From Chitinophaga sancti (GTDB lineage: Bacteria > Bacteroidota > Bacteroidia > Chitinophagales > Chitinophagaceae): 64,000 nt of DNA. Under the pieces are notes generated by a model that saw only the letters and a program-made list of their open reading frames with translations, had not been told where the DNA came from and made no database searches. Location: positions 3,162,001-3,226,000 of the forward strand of contig NZ_CP139972.1 of the NCBI RefSeq assembly GCF_034424315.1, in the 5' to 3' direction. Position numbers and translations under genes: made by a program. Each line of letters begins with the position of its first letter. The stretch's first letter is position 1. This document shows positions 26,385 through 34,419 of the stretch, one piece after another.

Positions 26385-27306
26385 TTCTCTTAGGATCGTA
26401 TTTATGGGTACGCCGGATTTTGCAGTGGCATCACTGGATATCCTGGTGCAGCACGGATTTAATGTAGTGGGCGTGATCACAGCACCCGATAAGCCTGCGG
26501 GCCGCGGTTTACAGCTGCAGGAAAGTGCTGTAAAAAAGTATGCGGTAAGTAAAGGTTTGCACGTGATGCAACCAGAGAAACTGAAGAATCCGGAATTCCT
26601 GGAAGAGCTGCGTGGATTGAATGCAGACCTGCAGGTGGTGGTTGCATTCCGGATGCTGCCAGTGGTGGTATGGGATATGCCGAGACTGGGTACCATCAAT
26701 GTACATGGATCTTTATTACCTAACTATAGAGGCGCAGCACCGATCAACTGGGCCATCATCAACGGGGAGAAAGAATCTGGTGTAACCACGTTCAAGTTGC
26801 AGCACGAGATCGATACAGGTGATGTGATGTTTAGCCAGGCAGTGCCCATCCGTGAAGATGAGACTGCGGGCGAACTCCACGATGCACTGATGCAGACGGG
26901 CGCCGAATTGTTATTGAAAACGGTAAAGGCTATTGCGAATGGTGATGTACATGAGGTTCCGCAGGCACACATGAAGGCAGAGGATATCAAACATGCTCCG
27001 AAGATCTTTAAAGAAGATTGCCAGATTAAGTGGGAGGATGGGATTGATCATATTTATAACCTGGTAAGGGGACTGAGCCCCTATCCTACTGCCTGGGCGT
27101 ATTTGCAGGGAAAGAGTGTGAAGATCTTTAAGGCAACGAAAGAGAAAACAACGCCGTCTGTTGCACCTGGTGAGTTTGTGACGGATGGAAAGAGTTATTT
27201 GAAAATAGCCGCGAAGGATGGTTATCTGGGTTTGGTGGAGATACAGCTGGAAGGGAAGAAGAGAATGGATATTGAAGCTTTTTTGAGAGGATTCAGAGCG
27301 AATTAA
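26374..27306 (+). CDS. fmt: Methionyl-tRNA formyltransferase
   Basis: A 310-residue enzyme that formylates initiator Met-tRNA using 10-formyl-THF. The catalytic domain has IVFMGTPDFAV, the formyl-THF region and HGSLLPNYRGAAPINWAIING (His and Asn of the active site), followed by HEIDTGDV. The C-terminal OB-like domain starts near residue 205. Its start overlaps the DUF1343 gene by 11 bp, so it is the second gene of a unit. The usual partner def is not here. Confidence 0.96.
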   Translation: MQSDSLRIVFMGTPDFAVASLDILVQHGFNVVGVITAPDKPAGRGLQLQESAVKKYAVSKGLHVMQPEKLKNPEFLEELRGLNADLQVVVAFRMLPVVVWDMPRLGTINVHGSLLPNYRGAAPINWAIINGEKESGVTTFKLQHEIDTGDVMFSQAVPIREDETAGELHDALMQTGAELLLKTVKAIANGDVHEVPQAHMKAEDIKHAPKIFKEDCQIKWEDGIDHIYNLVRGLSPYPTAWAYLQGKSVKIFKATKEKTTPSVAPGEFVTDGKSYLKIAAKDGYLGLVEIQLEGKKRMDIEAFLRGFRAN

Positions 27307-27313
27307 TTTATGT

Positions 27314-27350
27314 GCCCTGGGCATCAAATGAATACTTTGATACCCAGGGC
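27314..27350. terminator. Hairpin between convergent fmt and receptor genes
   Basis: GCCCTGGG-c-ATCAAA (27314-27328) pairs with TTTGAT-a-CCCAGGGC (27336-27350), one mismatch. It overlaps the last codons and stop of the receptor gene. No good T run, so termination strength is uncertain. Confidence 0.5.
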
Positions 27351-29651
27351 TATATTAATACCCGGTAAAGGCGCGAGGTATTTGAGATATGAGTTTTGCG
27401 GACGCGCTTCTACGTTCAGTAAATTGTTCCCGCTAAGATAGTAGCTTGTCGTTTTTCTCCTGTAAGTAACCCTCGCCCCCAGCATAGAATAAGCTGGCAT
27501 GGGCGGCTCCGGATTGATGTTCTTCCCTAAGTATTGCTGCTCCAGGTATCGATCGAACAACACGTTCATTTCTATTTTCTGATAGTTTATTTTTCCTGTT
27601 ATATTGTATCTGCTGGTGGGCATATTCGGCATGTAATCCCCTTCTGCCCATTGTCTTAAAGGATCATTGGATACGTTGCTATTTTTTACAAGATCAAAGA
27701 AGGAAGATAATTCCCAGTTGCAGTATTTTCCGAATGTAGATTTGTAACCCAATTCTGCTTCCCAACCAGTTATTTTGGTGTCTGACTGCCGCCATTCTTT
27801 TACCAGGAAACCACCTGAGCGGGAGATACCTGTATGTGCGAGGTACATGTAATTGTTAAAGATGGTATGATAGCGGTTGACCAGGAAATGCAGACCACGA
27901 TAGTCAATACCGGCACCGAATTCAGTGGTTTTGGATCTCTCCTTATGTAGTTTATCATCTCCATTTTCTTCAATCATGATGGTATAATGATCGTTGCCGG
28001 CATAGAGTTCATTGATATCGGGAGCGCGTTCTGCATGTACGTAAGATGCTTTTACATAAGCAATATTGAACAGATCCCATTGCAGGGCTGTATTAAAATG
28101 ATTCAGGTAAAAATTCCTGGGTGATAATTTGCCGCCAGCCAAGCCCCTGCTGGGTTTATAGCCATTGCCGGGAATAGCACGACGTAAGGCAATATCATGT
28201 CGGTACCCCAGATCGGCATGTATTTGATTAGCGATGGTGATGTGTTGTAAGGAGAATGCGCCGTAGTCCTGGCTTTTGTTGTCAGGCAGGTAACGTTGTG
28301 CACCCCTGCCGCTCATATTGACAGCAGAAAGGTCGATACCGCTGGTTCCTTTCAGCAATTTTATTGGTTTTTGTTTCCATTCCAACCTTGCAACATGCCG
28401 ATTGGTGTTGAATCTGTTTGATTCGTAGCTGCCGGATAATTCTTCATCATTCGTCAGCTGGAACAGGTAGTTAAATTGCAGCGATGATGTACCTGATTCA
28501 AGCAAAATACTGTTTGACTGCGACCGGATGTTGATAGGCTGATAGCCTGATTCATACCAGGCAAAACCAGGAATGCCGTAATAGCTATAACTGGCGCGGT
28601 AGCCGATTCCTGCGTAGAATTTATCACGGATATAAGTTGCGCCTGCGTTTGTGGCAATGCTATGTGCATGACTGTTAGGCATCACGCCACGTTTTACGGG
28701 GGCATAATCATAGATCCCTTTTACTACGGTAGTGGAAAGCGGGGTATTGGGGTCCTGCCCGGGGATATATTTATCATTCTTTGGATTTTGTACGATTTCG
28801 CCATCGATGGTGGAGGTTGACTGGAATGTATATAAATCGGCTTCAGTCAGATCCCATGCAGGATTACCCATATTATCCAATACAAACTGGCTGATATAGG
28901 GATAGAGACTGAGGTTGCGGATCGTTTCCTTGTCAACCCTTACCTGTGCCATGGTTTGGGTCAGGTCATCAATTTTCGGATCGTAGGCGATAGGAGCCTT
29001 GGTATTACCGGGAATACGGATATTTCCGTTCCAGCGATTCATTGCCCCGAAGTGCCATGCCCAGTGTTTGGCCATGTTGCCGTTGAGGTCAAAGCCTTGT
29101 TTATAACCGTTGTTGGTACTGCCTTCTGCTGTTACCGATCCTGTTAATTGTTTGGAAAAACGGGATGCGGGGATGGAATTATCTTTCAGGTTCACCGCAC
29201 CGCCAATGGCTTTGCCTCCGTACAGGATACTCGCGCTGCTTTTGTAGACATCGATGCCTAGCAGGTTAGCCATATCAGTGCTTACATTCAGACTGGGGCT
29301 GATACCTGAGAGCTCACTTAATGCGACCCCGTTGGAGAGCGTTCTCACCCGGTTTCCACTGAGACTTCTGATCACAGGTGCACCGGAGTTAGGGCCAAAA
29401 TAAGAGTTTTGCACACCAGCCATATGACTGAGGGTTTCTCCCAATGTAGCAGCTTGATATAGCTCCAGGTCTTTGCTGGTAATCGTTTTTGCATTTGGAT
29501 CAGGGTTGTTTCCTTTTCCTGAAATGGTCACTTCAGAAAGGTCTACTTTTTTCAAGGTATCGGGTGTATGATCTTGCTGTGCATAGGCATGGAACGCTAT
29601 TGAAATTAGCGTAACAGTTAGCATATAGGCAGCACATTTTTTAAGGTACAT
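27324..29651 (-). CDS. TonB-dependent outer-membrane receptor, ZnuD-like
   Basis: A 775-residue outer-membrane receptor. After the signal peptide (ending HAYAQ) come a TonB-box-like DLSEVTISG, a plug domain of about 130 residues and a 22-strand barrel ending in an aromatic-poor IALGIKVFI. The plug stretch SYFGPNSGAPVIRSLSGNRV, followed by DVYKSSASILYGGKAIGGAV, is close to what I recall of ZnuD zinc receptors (YFGP..RPIIRGL.G.RV). Several surface-side His are seen. A palindrome covers its -33 element, and a second one covers that of the divergent lipoprotein gene, consistent with zinc control (inferred). Receptor call is firm; zinc as substrate is an inference. Confidence 0.9.
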   Translation of the reverse strand: MYLKKCAAYMLTVTLISIAFHAYAQQDHTPDTLKKVDLSEVTISGKGNNPDPNAKTITSKDLELYQAATLGETLSHMAGVQNSYFGPNSGAPVIRSLSGNRVRTLSNGVALSELSGISPSLNVSTDMANLLGIDVYKSSASILYGGKAIGGAVNLKDNSIPASRFSKQLTGSVTAEGSTNNGYKQGFDLNGNMAKHWAWHFGAMNRWNGNIRIPGNTKAPIAYDPKIDDLTQTMAQVRVDKETIRNLSLYPYISQFVLDNMGNPAWDLTEADLYTFQSTSTIDGEIVQNPKNDKYIPGQDPNTPLSTTVVKGIYDYAPVKRGVMPNSHAHSIATNAGATYIRDKFYAGIGYRASYSYYGIPGFAWYESGYQPINIRSQSNSILLESGTSSLQFNYLFQLTNDEELSGSYESNRFNTNRHVARLEWKQKPIKLLKGTSGIDLSAVNMSGRGAQRYLPDNKSQDYGAFSLQHITIANQIHADLGYRHDIALRRAIPGNGYKPSRGLAGGKLSPRNFYLNHFNTALQWDLFNIAYVKASYVHAERAPDINELYAGNDHYTIMIEENGDDKLHKERSKTTEFGAGIDYRGLHFLVNRYHTIFNNYMYLAHTGISRSGGFLVKEWRQSDTKITGWEAELGYKSTFGKYCNWELSSFFDLVKNSNVSNDPLRQWAEGDYMPNMPTSRYNITGKINYQKIEMNVLFDRYLEQQYLGKNINPEPPMPAYSMLGARVTYRRKTTSYYLSGNNLLNVEARPQNSYLKYLAPLPGINIALGIKVFI

Positions 29652-29684
29652 TTTTATTAGGATTAGGTATTCGCATCAGCGTTG

Positions 29685-29714
29685 CAAAGATAGAAATCAG
29701 GCACACATTAGCAA
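29685..29714 (-). promoter_or_regulatory. Promoter of the ZnuD-like receptor gene
   Basis: On the minus strand TTG (29714-29712), a 19-bp spacer and TATCTTTG (29692-29685), an exact TAnnTTTG. The start codon is 33 nt downstream. Confidence 0.65.
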
Positions 29715-29724
29715 CAATGTTGCA
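29710..29724. promoter_or_regulatory. Palindromic operator candidate, receptor side
   Basis: GCAACA-A-TGTTGC, a perfect 13-bp palindrome; with one more base each side it is a 7-1-7 dyad typical in size for Fur-family sites. It covers the -33 TTG of the receptor promoter, so a bound protein would block RNA polymerase. Confidence 0.6.
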
Positions 29725-29819
29725 GATATATTTTTTTATTGAGCAGATTATAATTTATAATTAACTGAATTACAGCAAAATGAAATTATACATCCATTCA
29801 TGAATGAGCCCATAACAAA

Positions 29820-29834
29820 TGCACTATTGTTGCA
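29820..29834. promoter_or_regulatory. Palindromic operator candidate, lipoprotein side
   Basis: TGCACTA-T-TGTTGCA, the same 7-1-7 layout as the site at 29710-29724 with two mismatched positions in the left half. It covers the -33 TTG of the lipoprotein promoter. Confidence 0.55.
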
Positions 29835-29859
29835 TTTATAAAATATTCGGCTACTTTCG
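29830..29859 (+). promoter_or_regulatory. Promoter of the lipoprotein gene
   Basis: TTG (29830-29832), 19-bp spacer, TACTTTCG (29852-29859), one base off TAnnTTTG. The start codon is 20 nt downstream. Confidence 0.6.
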
Positions 29860-29879
29860 CGGAAACTTTTTCATTAGAC

Positions 29880-30980
29880 ATGCCAAACATTTACACCAAA
29901 CTCCTCGCCATATCCGGAGGGGTCCTGATGACTATTTTCTCGTCTTGTAGCAAAGAAGATCAAAAGCAGGCAAAGGAAGTTGCGATCAATATGCCTGTTG
30001 CACTTTCACTCAATTATGGGGAAGAAAAAGACCTGGATCTACCTGCTGATTTGCTTTCCCAGCAGGATGTCAATTTCACACTTGCGTTTACGGGGAATGA
30101 GAACATTCAAATCAATGCAGATAGCAGGCTGTATGATCAATTGGCAAAGGCTATTACTTTGGACAGGCAAGTGGGCAAGCTCCATGTAAACAGTGGATTG
30201 ATTTATCCGAATGGCGCTGTATCAGGAACTACAGGCAAGAAGTTGCCAGACAATTACCAGGTTACGCTTATTGCAAACAACCAGGATGAAACATTGAAGG
30301 GTAAGCAAACTATCACGGTGACTGTAACACCGGCAAAAGCAGGCATCAGGGGGCTTGACAATTCGGGCGATCTGTCCTATGCTTATGTGCTGTATAGCGA
30401 TCCTGAAGCAGGGTTTGAGCTGGAGGCCAATGGTCTGTCATTGGAGGGTACTTCGTGGTATCTTGACAGTACAGGTATTGCGGGTGTTGTCGCATTAAGT
30501 GGCAATAAAATCCAGTTTAAAAAAGGTGCTGGTAACCCTGATAAGAAGACTGAGAAGGTTTACGAGCTGCTAACTACGCTGAGAAAAGATGGTTTTGATG
30601 TGGCCAGCAGGAAATTCCGTGTCACTTTTATTCCGCAGATCAGGTTCTTTTATGGTACTTATTATCCTGAGTATGATCTGACAGTGGTGACGAACCAGGT
30701 TTACATTGCGTTGGGGAATGCATATGTTGCTGCGGCGCCTACCTTGTATCCGGAGAAGTATAAATCGGCGTTTAGTCTTATTGCGCTTGAGAAGGATGGG
30801 ATTGCATTTGAGGATAAGGATGGATTGTTTTCGCTGAATGAGAAAACGGGGGCGATTACGGTGAAGAAGAATACGAGTCTGACAGCCGGGAGTTATCAAC
30901 TGAGAGTGAAAGCCTTGACTACGACGGGGTTGACGTTTACGACTACGATGACGTTGAATATGGCTAAGCTGGAAGAGTAA
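29880..30980 (+). CDS. Putative surface lipoprotein next to the ZnuD-like receptor
   Basis: A 366-residue protein with a lipoprotein signal (LAISGGVLMTIFSSC), Cys being the likely lipid-modified residue, followed by acidic/charged KEDQKQ. The rest is beta-rich, with a C-terminal cadherin-like stretch (FEDKDGLFSLNEKTGAITVK and YQLRVKALTTTGLTF). I do not recognise the family. Its promoter and that of the divergent receptor carry matching palindromes, so it is probably induced together with the receptor and may help capture the same ligand at the cell surface. Few His or Cys are visible, so direct metal binding is not evident. Confidence 0.75.
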   Translation: MPNIYTKLLAISGGVLMTIFSSCSKEDQKQAKEVAINMPVALSLNYGEEKDLDLPADLLSQQDVNFTLAFTGNENIQINADSRLYDQLAKAITLDRQVGKLHVNSGLIYPNGAVSGTTGKKLPDNYQVTLIANNQDETLKGKQTITVTVTPAKAGIRGLDNSGDLSYAYVLYSDPEAGFELEANGLSLEGTSWYLDSTGIAGVVALSGNKIQFKKGAGNPDKKTEKVYELLTTLRKDGFDVASRKFRVTFIPQIRFFYGTYYPEYDLTVVTNQVYIALGNAYVAAAPTLYPEKYKSAFSLIALEKDGIAFEDKDGLFSLNEKTGAITVKKNTSLTAGSYQLRVKALTTTGLTFTTTMTLNMAKLEE

Positions 30981-31025
30981 AATGGCCTATTTGCAGTATT
31001 AATGCTCAATTTCAATTTTTCTATG

Positions 31026-31051
31026 TTACCGGCTGTGAGGGCCGGTAATTT
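31026..31051 (+). terminator. Weak terminator after the lipoprotein gene
   Basis: TTACCGGC (31026-31033) pairs with GCCGGTAA (31041-31048), then TTT. Short stem, modest T run. Confidence 0.5.
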
Positions 31052-31081
31052 AAACTATTGAATAATTGAAACATTGACATT

Positions 31082-31177
31082 ATGGGGAAGTATGCCAGGT
31101 TGCTTTTAGATATAAATCAGGTCGATCATTTTCTCACTAACGTACTGGAATTTGAGCTGGAAGAAGATGAAATCTGA
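31082..31177 (+). CDS. Small ORF (31 aa) translationally overlapping the next gene
   Basis: MGKYARLLLDINQ.. to ..ELEEDEI, 31 codons from an ATG at 31082. It ends with the TGA inside ATGAAATCTGA, i.e. overlaps the following gene by 11 bp, a layout typical of coupled genes. The C-terminus is very acidic. No homologue recognised; it could be a real micro-protein, a coupling leader, or the remnant of a longer gene. Confidence 0.35.
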   Translation: MGKYARLLLDINQVDHFLTNVLEFELEEDEI

Positions 31178-31490
31178 AAACCTAATAGCAACGGCCCAGG
31201 AACTCAAACGCCTGGGATATGAAGTACATCTTACCCCAGTAGCTCTTCCAAAGCGGGAAGCCACTATCAGGGCTATAAAAAGATACAACAAGTCAGGCCG
31301 TTATGTACCATTGGGGATGATATTTGATGATTTTAGCAATGATCCCGGTTTAACCTATTACCTGCTAAAATGCGAAAAGCCGGATCTATTCAAAAGTTTT
31401 GGCGCAATTTCCACCCATGTTGCATTTGGCCAACCTTATATTACTGTCAATATTGAAGGAGACAATCCTGCTGCCATGTTTAAATTCTAG
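31167..31490 (+). CDS. Small hypothetical protein (107 aa)
   Basis: A basic, soluble protein without membrane segments or a signal peptide. It starts MKSENLIATAQELKRLGYEV and contains a Lys/Arg-rich segment (PKREATIRAIKRYNKSGRYV) followed by a more hydrophobic C-terminal half (FGAISTHVAFGQPYITVNIEG). I use the ATG at 31167, not the TTG at 31152. It overlaps the micro-ORF upstream and is followed 22 bp later by another small gene. Toxin-like size and gene grouping are suggestive, but no toxin motif is recognised. Confidence 0.55.
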   Translation: MKSENLIATAQELKRLGYEVHLTPVALPKREATIRAIKRYNKSGRYVPLGMIFDDFSNDPGLTYYLLKCEKPDLFKSFGAISTHVAFGQPYITVNIEGDNPAAMFKF

Positions 31491-31512
31491 AAAATAGCTT
31501 TAAATTAGTAGT

Positions 31513-31767
31513 ATGCCAAAAGCAAGAAATCAAAAAGGGAAAAAGGGGAATATGACAAACAATCACACAAAAAGTAGAGGATTTTCCCAAAACATTATAC
31601 TTGCTGCTGGAAAGCATGCTGTTAAGGAAGATCATTTTAGTACAATTGAATATAAAGAATTAGTCAGAAGGCACGCTGCTGCAATTGCATTTATTAGTGA
31701 GAGGGAAGAGCGCGAATTAGATCTTATGGTCAGAGATTTCAAACTATTAAAAGCAGGTAAGCTTTAA
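31513..31767 (+). CDS. Small hypothetical protein (84 aa), very basic start
   Basis: Begins with a Lys/Arg/Asn-rich, probably disordered segment (PKARNQKGKKGNMTNNHTKS) followed by a helical, charged C-terminal half (EYKELVRRHAAAIAFISERE). No known family. An internal ATG at 31552 would give a shorter form without the basic tail. It is the last gene before a strong terminator and appears to share a transcript with the two small genes upstream. Confidence 0.5.
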   Translation: MPKARNQKGKKGNMTNNHTKSRGFSQNIILAAGKHAVKEDHFSTIEYKELVRRHAAAIAFISEREERELDLMVRDFKLLKAGKL

Positions 31768-31787
31768 AATATTGATACTATAAATTT

Positions 31788-31818
31788 AAAAAGCCCGTGC
31801 GATTGCACGGGCTTTTTT
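31788..31818. terminator. Bidirectional terminator after the small-gene operon
   Basis: AAAAAGCCCGTGC (31788-31800), GATT loop, GCACGGGCTTTTTT; 13-bp stem. Serves the small genes (+) and the LysM gene (-). Confidence 0.9.
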
Positions 31819-31835
31819 ATTGCAATGATTTGGTT

Positions 31836-32804
31836 TTAATTTTCGTAACTCAATTCACAATAGAACTTCGCATCATTTGTACCCAATGCCTCCAATGCAG
31901 AATCACTCAGTTTGATAATCAACCCAGCATTCCCTTTAATCTGGGGAATCGTTTCCAGTACTTTCGCATAGATATACTTACCATTCAATGGGTTCGTCAC
32001 TTTTATAATCGTACCTCTCTGCGCGGTATTATGCAAAGCGTAATACTTCCCAGCTGCCGCATTACTCTTGAACCATCCACCAGGACCTTTCTCCGTCGTT
32101 GCATTTTTACCATTGCCCGTCTGCTGCAGGTACTGTGATTCAAATGAAGAACCGGGTGTTGCGGCAGGCTTAGTTGGTGTCTCTGCCGGTGCAGGAGCTG
32201 GCGTATTGTTCTCTACCGGAGGCGCCGGGTTATTGTTACTAACCGGGGCCGGTGTTGGCGCAGGCGTGTTATTCACTGGCGCCGGCGTGTTGTTTACGGG
32301 AGCCGGTGCTGGTGTAGGTGTAGGTGCCGGCGCAGGCGTATGAGCTACCGCTCCGCCACCACCTTTCAGGTAACCAATGATCACGTAGGTATCTTTCTTC
32401 AGCCCATCACCAGACATATTGTTCCACTTACGGATATTATCCAGCGGCACTTTATTATGATTGAGGCTCAGGCGATACAGTGTTTCCGCTGCTTCCACTT
32501 TATGATACAGTGGCGCACCACCTGAAGCGGCATCTGCCTTTTGTGAAAAGTTCGTACCATTCAGCGGGATCTTGATATTCTGCCCCAACTGCAGACCTTT
32601 ATCTGCAGATATGTTATTCTCCGCAGCTATATCCTTGATAGGCAGACTGAATGTCCTGCCCAGGCTATATAAAGTTTCACCTTTTTTCACGGTATGCATT
32701 ACATACAGGCCAGGAGAAGTTCCCTGCACCTGAATGATCTCCTGTGCATATGCTCCTGCTACTGATAATACAAATACCGCTAATGTCATGAACGATTTTA
32801 CCAT
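31836..32804 (-). CDS. LysM and double-psi beta-barrel (RlpA-like) cell-wall protein
   Basis: A 322-residue secreted protein. Signal peptide (FMTLAVFVLSVAGAYAQ), two LysM peptidoglycan-binding domains (about residues 30-80, HTVKKGETLYSLGRTFSL, and about 95-145), a 60-residue Pro/Ala/Asn-rich linker (PAPVNNTPAP repeats), then a C-terminal domain (about 240-322, AQRGTIIKVTNPLNGKYIYA..KVLETIP) that looks like a double-psi beta-barrel. It probably binds or modifies peptidoglycan; the barrel could be non-enzymatic. ATG at 32804 is chosen because it starts the signal peptide. Confidence 0.82.
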   Translation of the reverse strand: MVKSFMTLAVFVLSVAGAYAQEIIQVQGTSPGLYVMHTVKKGETLYSLGRTFSLPIKDIAAENNISADKGLQLGQNIKIPLNGTNFSQKADAASGGAPLYHKVEAAETLYRLSLNHNKVPLDNIRKWNNMSGDGLKKDTYVIIGYLKGGGGAVAHTPAPAPTPTPAPAPVNNTPAPVNNTPAPTPAPVSNNNPAPPVENNTPAPAPAETPTKPAATPGSSFESQYLQQTGNGKNATTEKGPGGWFKSNAAAGKYYALHNTAQRGTIIKVTNPLNGKYIYAKVLETIPQIKGNAGLIIKLSDSALEALGTNDAKFYCELSYEN

Positions 32805-32873
32805 ACTTCGCTGTTTATACCTTTCGGGCAACTAAATTATAAATATTTTATGGTTTGATACCTAAACGGTATT

Positions 32874-34256
32874 TCAAGCCTGGATTTCTTTCAGAATACG
32901 GAGTTCCTTCGGATAATAATTGTTGATACGGTTTGGCAATACCTTCGCCCAGCCCAGCGACATTCCTCCATATTGCATTAAGGCCCATCCTTTTATTGCT
33001 ACTGCTACGTCAGGATCTTCTTTTCTCAGATACCTGAGGGCCTGCTCACGGGTCAATTCTACTTTTTGCACATTGCCTGCCACCAGTGGGCTCATGGCCA
33101 GCTGATGATCAGGTATCAATTCTTTGGCGGCCAACTGGCCAGCTTTAACACCTGCCTTCCGCAAATATAAGTGCTGCTGCAATACGGAGACAGCTGATTG
33201 CATCATTTCAGGGAATAATAGTACCTCGCCCTGATGCTCCATCATGAAAATGCCATCACTGTTTTGTAACCAGGGAATAACTTTTTCCCTGTCTTTTTTG
33301 CTGACGGCTGTGAGTGTATCACGTTGTTTCTTAGCGTTATACTCTTCTCCTGATTTCCGCCGGAAGCAGGTAATAAAGAAGCCTTCTCCCTGTACCTTAT
33401 CCGGATAGAAACGATATCCCTCTGCTGCGGTTTTTACAATGTGCCAGTCAGGTTGTAAAGGCACCGGTATATTTTCAAGGTCGAAATTAGCCTGTAACCA
33501 GTCCATGATCTCCTCATCTTCTTCCCTACTGTAAGAACAGGTGGCGTAAATCAGGATCCCTCCTTCTTTCAGCGCCGGCAATGCATCGGCCAGAATCCGC
33601 TGCTGCCGCTGACTACACAGGATCACATTTTCTTCTGACCATTCACTGATGGCCTCCGGTTCCCTGCGAAACAGGCCTGAGCCTGAGCAGGGTGCATCAA
33701 CGACCATCACATCGAAGAAACCAGGCAGTCGTCCAAAATCTCTCGGATCATTGTTTGTCACTACCACATTCGCAGCTCCCCACTTCGTTATATTGTCTCC
33801 CAGCAGGGCAGCCCTTGTTTTGATCACCTCATTGGATACCAACAGGCTATTCGGGCTGATCAGGGATTGTAACAAGGTTGACTTACCACCCGGTGCGGCA
33901 CAGAGGTCCAGCACTTTGAGCGGAGTAGCCAGGTCACAAGCCTGTCGTAATACCTGTTCCAGGAACATCGAAGATGCTTCCTGCACATAGTAGGCCCCTG
34001 CGTGAAAATATGGATCAAATGTAAAAGATGGCCTTTCAGCCAGATAGTACCCGTCAGTCGTCCATGGAACACGGCTATACCCATTGGTTGCCAGTTCTCC
34101 CAGTATTTTTTCTGTCGTGTCCCGCTCCTTTATCTTGTTCGGATTAATACGCAGAGAAGTTACTTTTTCTCCTGCCGCATGTACACGCAAAAAAGCTGCC
34201 AAATCCATTTCAGGCAGCGAAATCAAACTATCAGTAAATTTTTTTGGAAGCTCCAA
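32874..34256 (-). CDS. RsmF/NOL1/NSUN-type rRNA cytosine-C5 methyltransferase
   Basis: A 460-residue RNA m5C methyltransferase. SAM site VLDLCAAPGGKSTLL, the catalytic Cys in VDAPCSGSGLFRREPEAI, and the second Cys in IYATCSYSREEDEE are all visible. The C-terminal part (from about residue 300) has the PUA-like region seen in RsmF, which methylates 16S rRNA. The start codon appears to be TTG (34256), since no ATG lies upstream in frame before a stop and the first Met downstream would remove conserved N-terminal residues (ELPKKFTDSL). Confidence 0.88.
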   Translation of the reverse strand: MELPKKFTDSLISLPEMDLAAFLRVHAAGEKVTSLRINPNKIKERDTTEKILGELATNGYSRVPWTTDGYYLAERPSFTFDPYFHAGAYYVQEASSMFLEQVLRQACDLATPLKVLDLCAAPGGKSTLLQSLISPNSLLVSNEVIKTRAALLGDNITKWGAANVVVTNNDPRDFGRLPGFFDVMVVDAPCSGSGLFRREPEAISEWSEENVILCSQRQQRILADALPALKEGGILIYATCSYSREEDEEIMDWLQANFDLENIPVPLQPDWHIVKTAAEGYRFYPDKVQGEGFFITCFRRKSGEEYNAKKQRDTLTAVSKKDREKVIPWLQNSDGIFMMEHQGEVLLFPEMMQSAVSVLQQHLYLRKAGVKAGQLAAKELIPDHQLAMSPLVAGNVQKVELTREQALRYLRKEDPDVAVAIKGWALMQYGGMSLGWAKVLPNRINNYYPKELRILKEIQA

Positions 34257-34419
34257 CCCGATTTTTGTGGCAAAATACTGAAAAACCGTTAGATATAGGT
34301 AAAGGGGGCTAAAGTATATACCTCAACTTCAGTTAGCACCGGATCTGATCATCTTTGGGAAGAAAGAGCAAAAGCTACCGGCAAAATCGGATTTTCATCC
34401 CACCCAATTACGCCTTTCT

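Noticed and set aside
31152..31166. TTG start giving a 112-residue version of the small hypothetical protein
   Set aside because: The ATG at 31167 fits the coupling overlap with the upstream small frame better.
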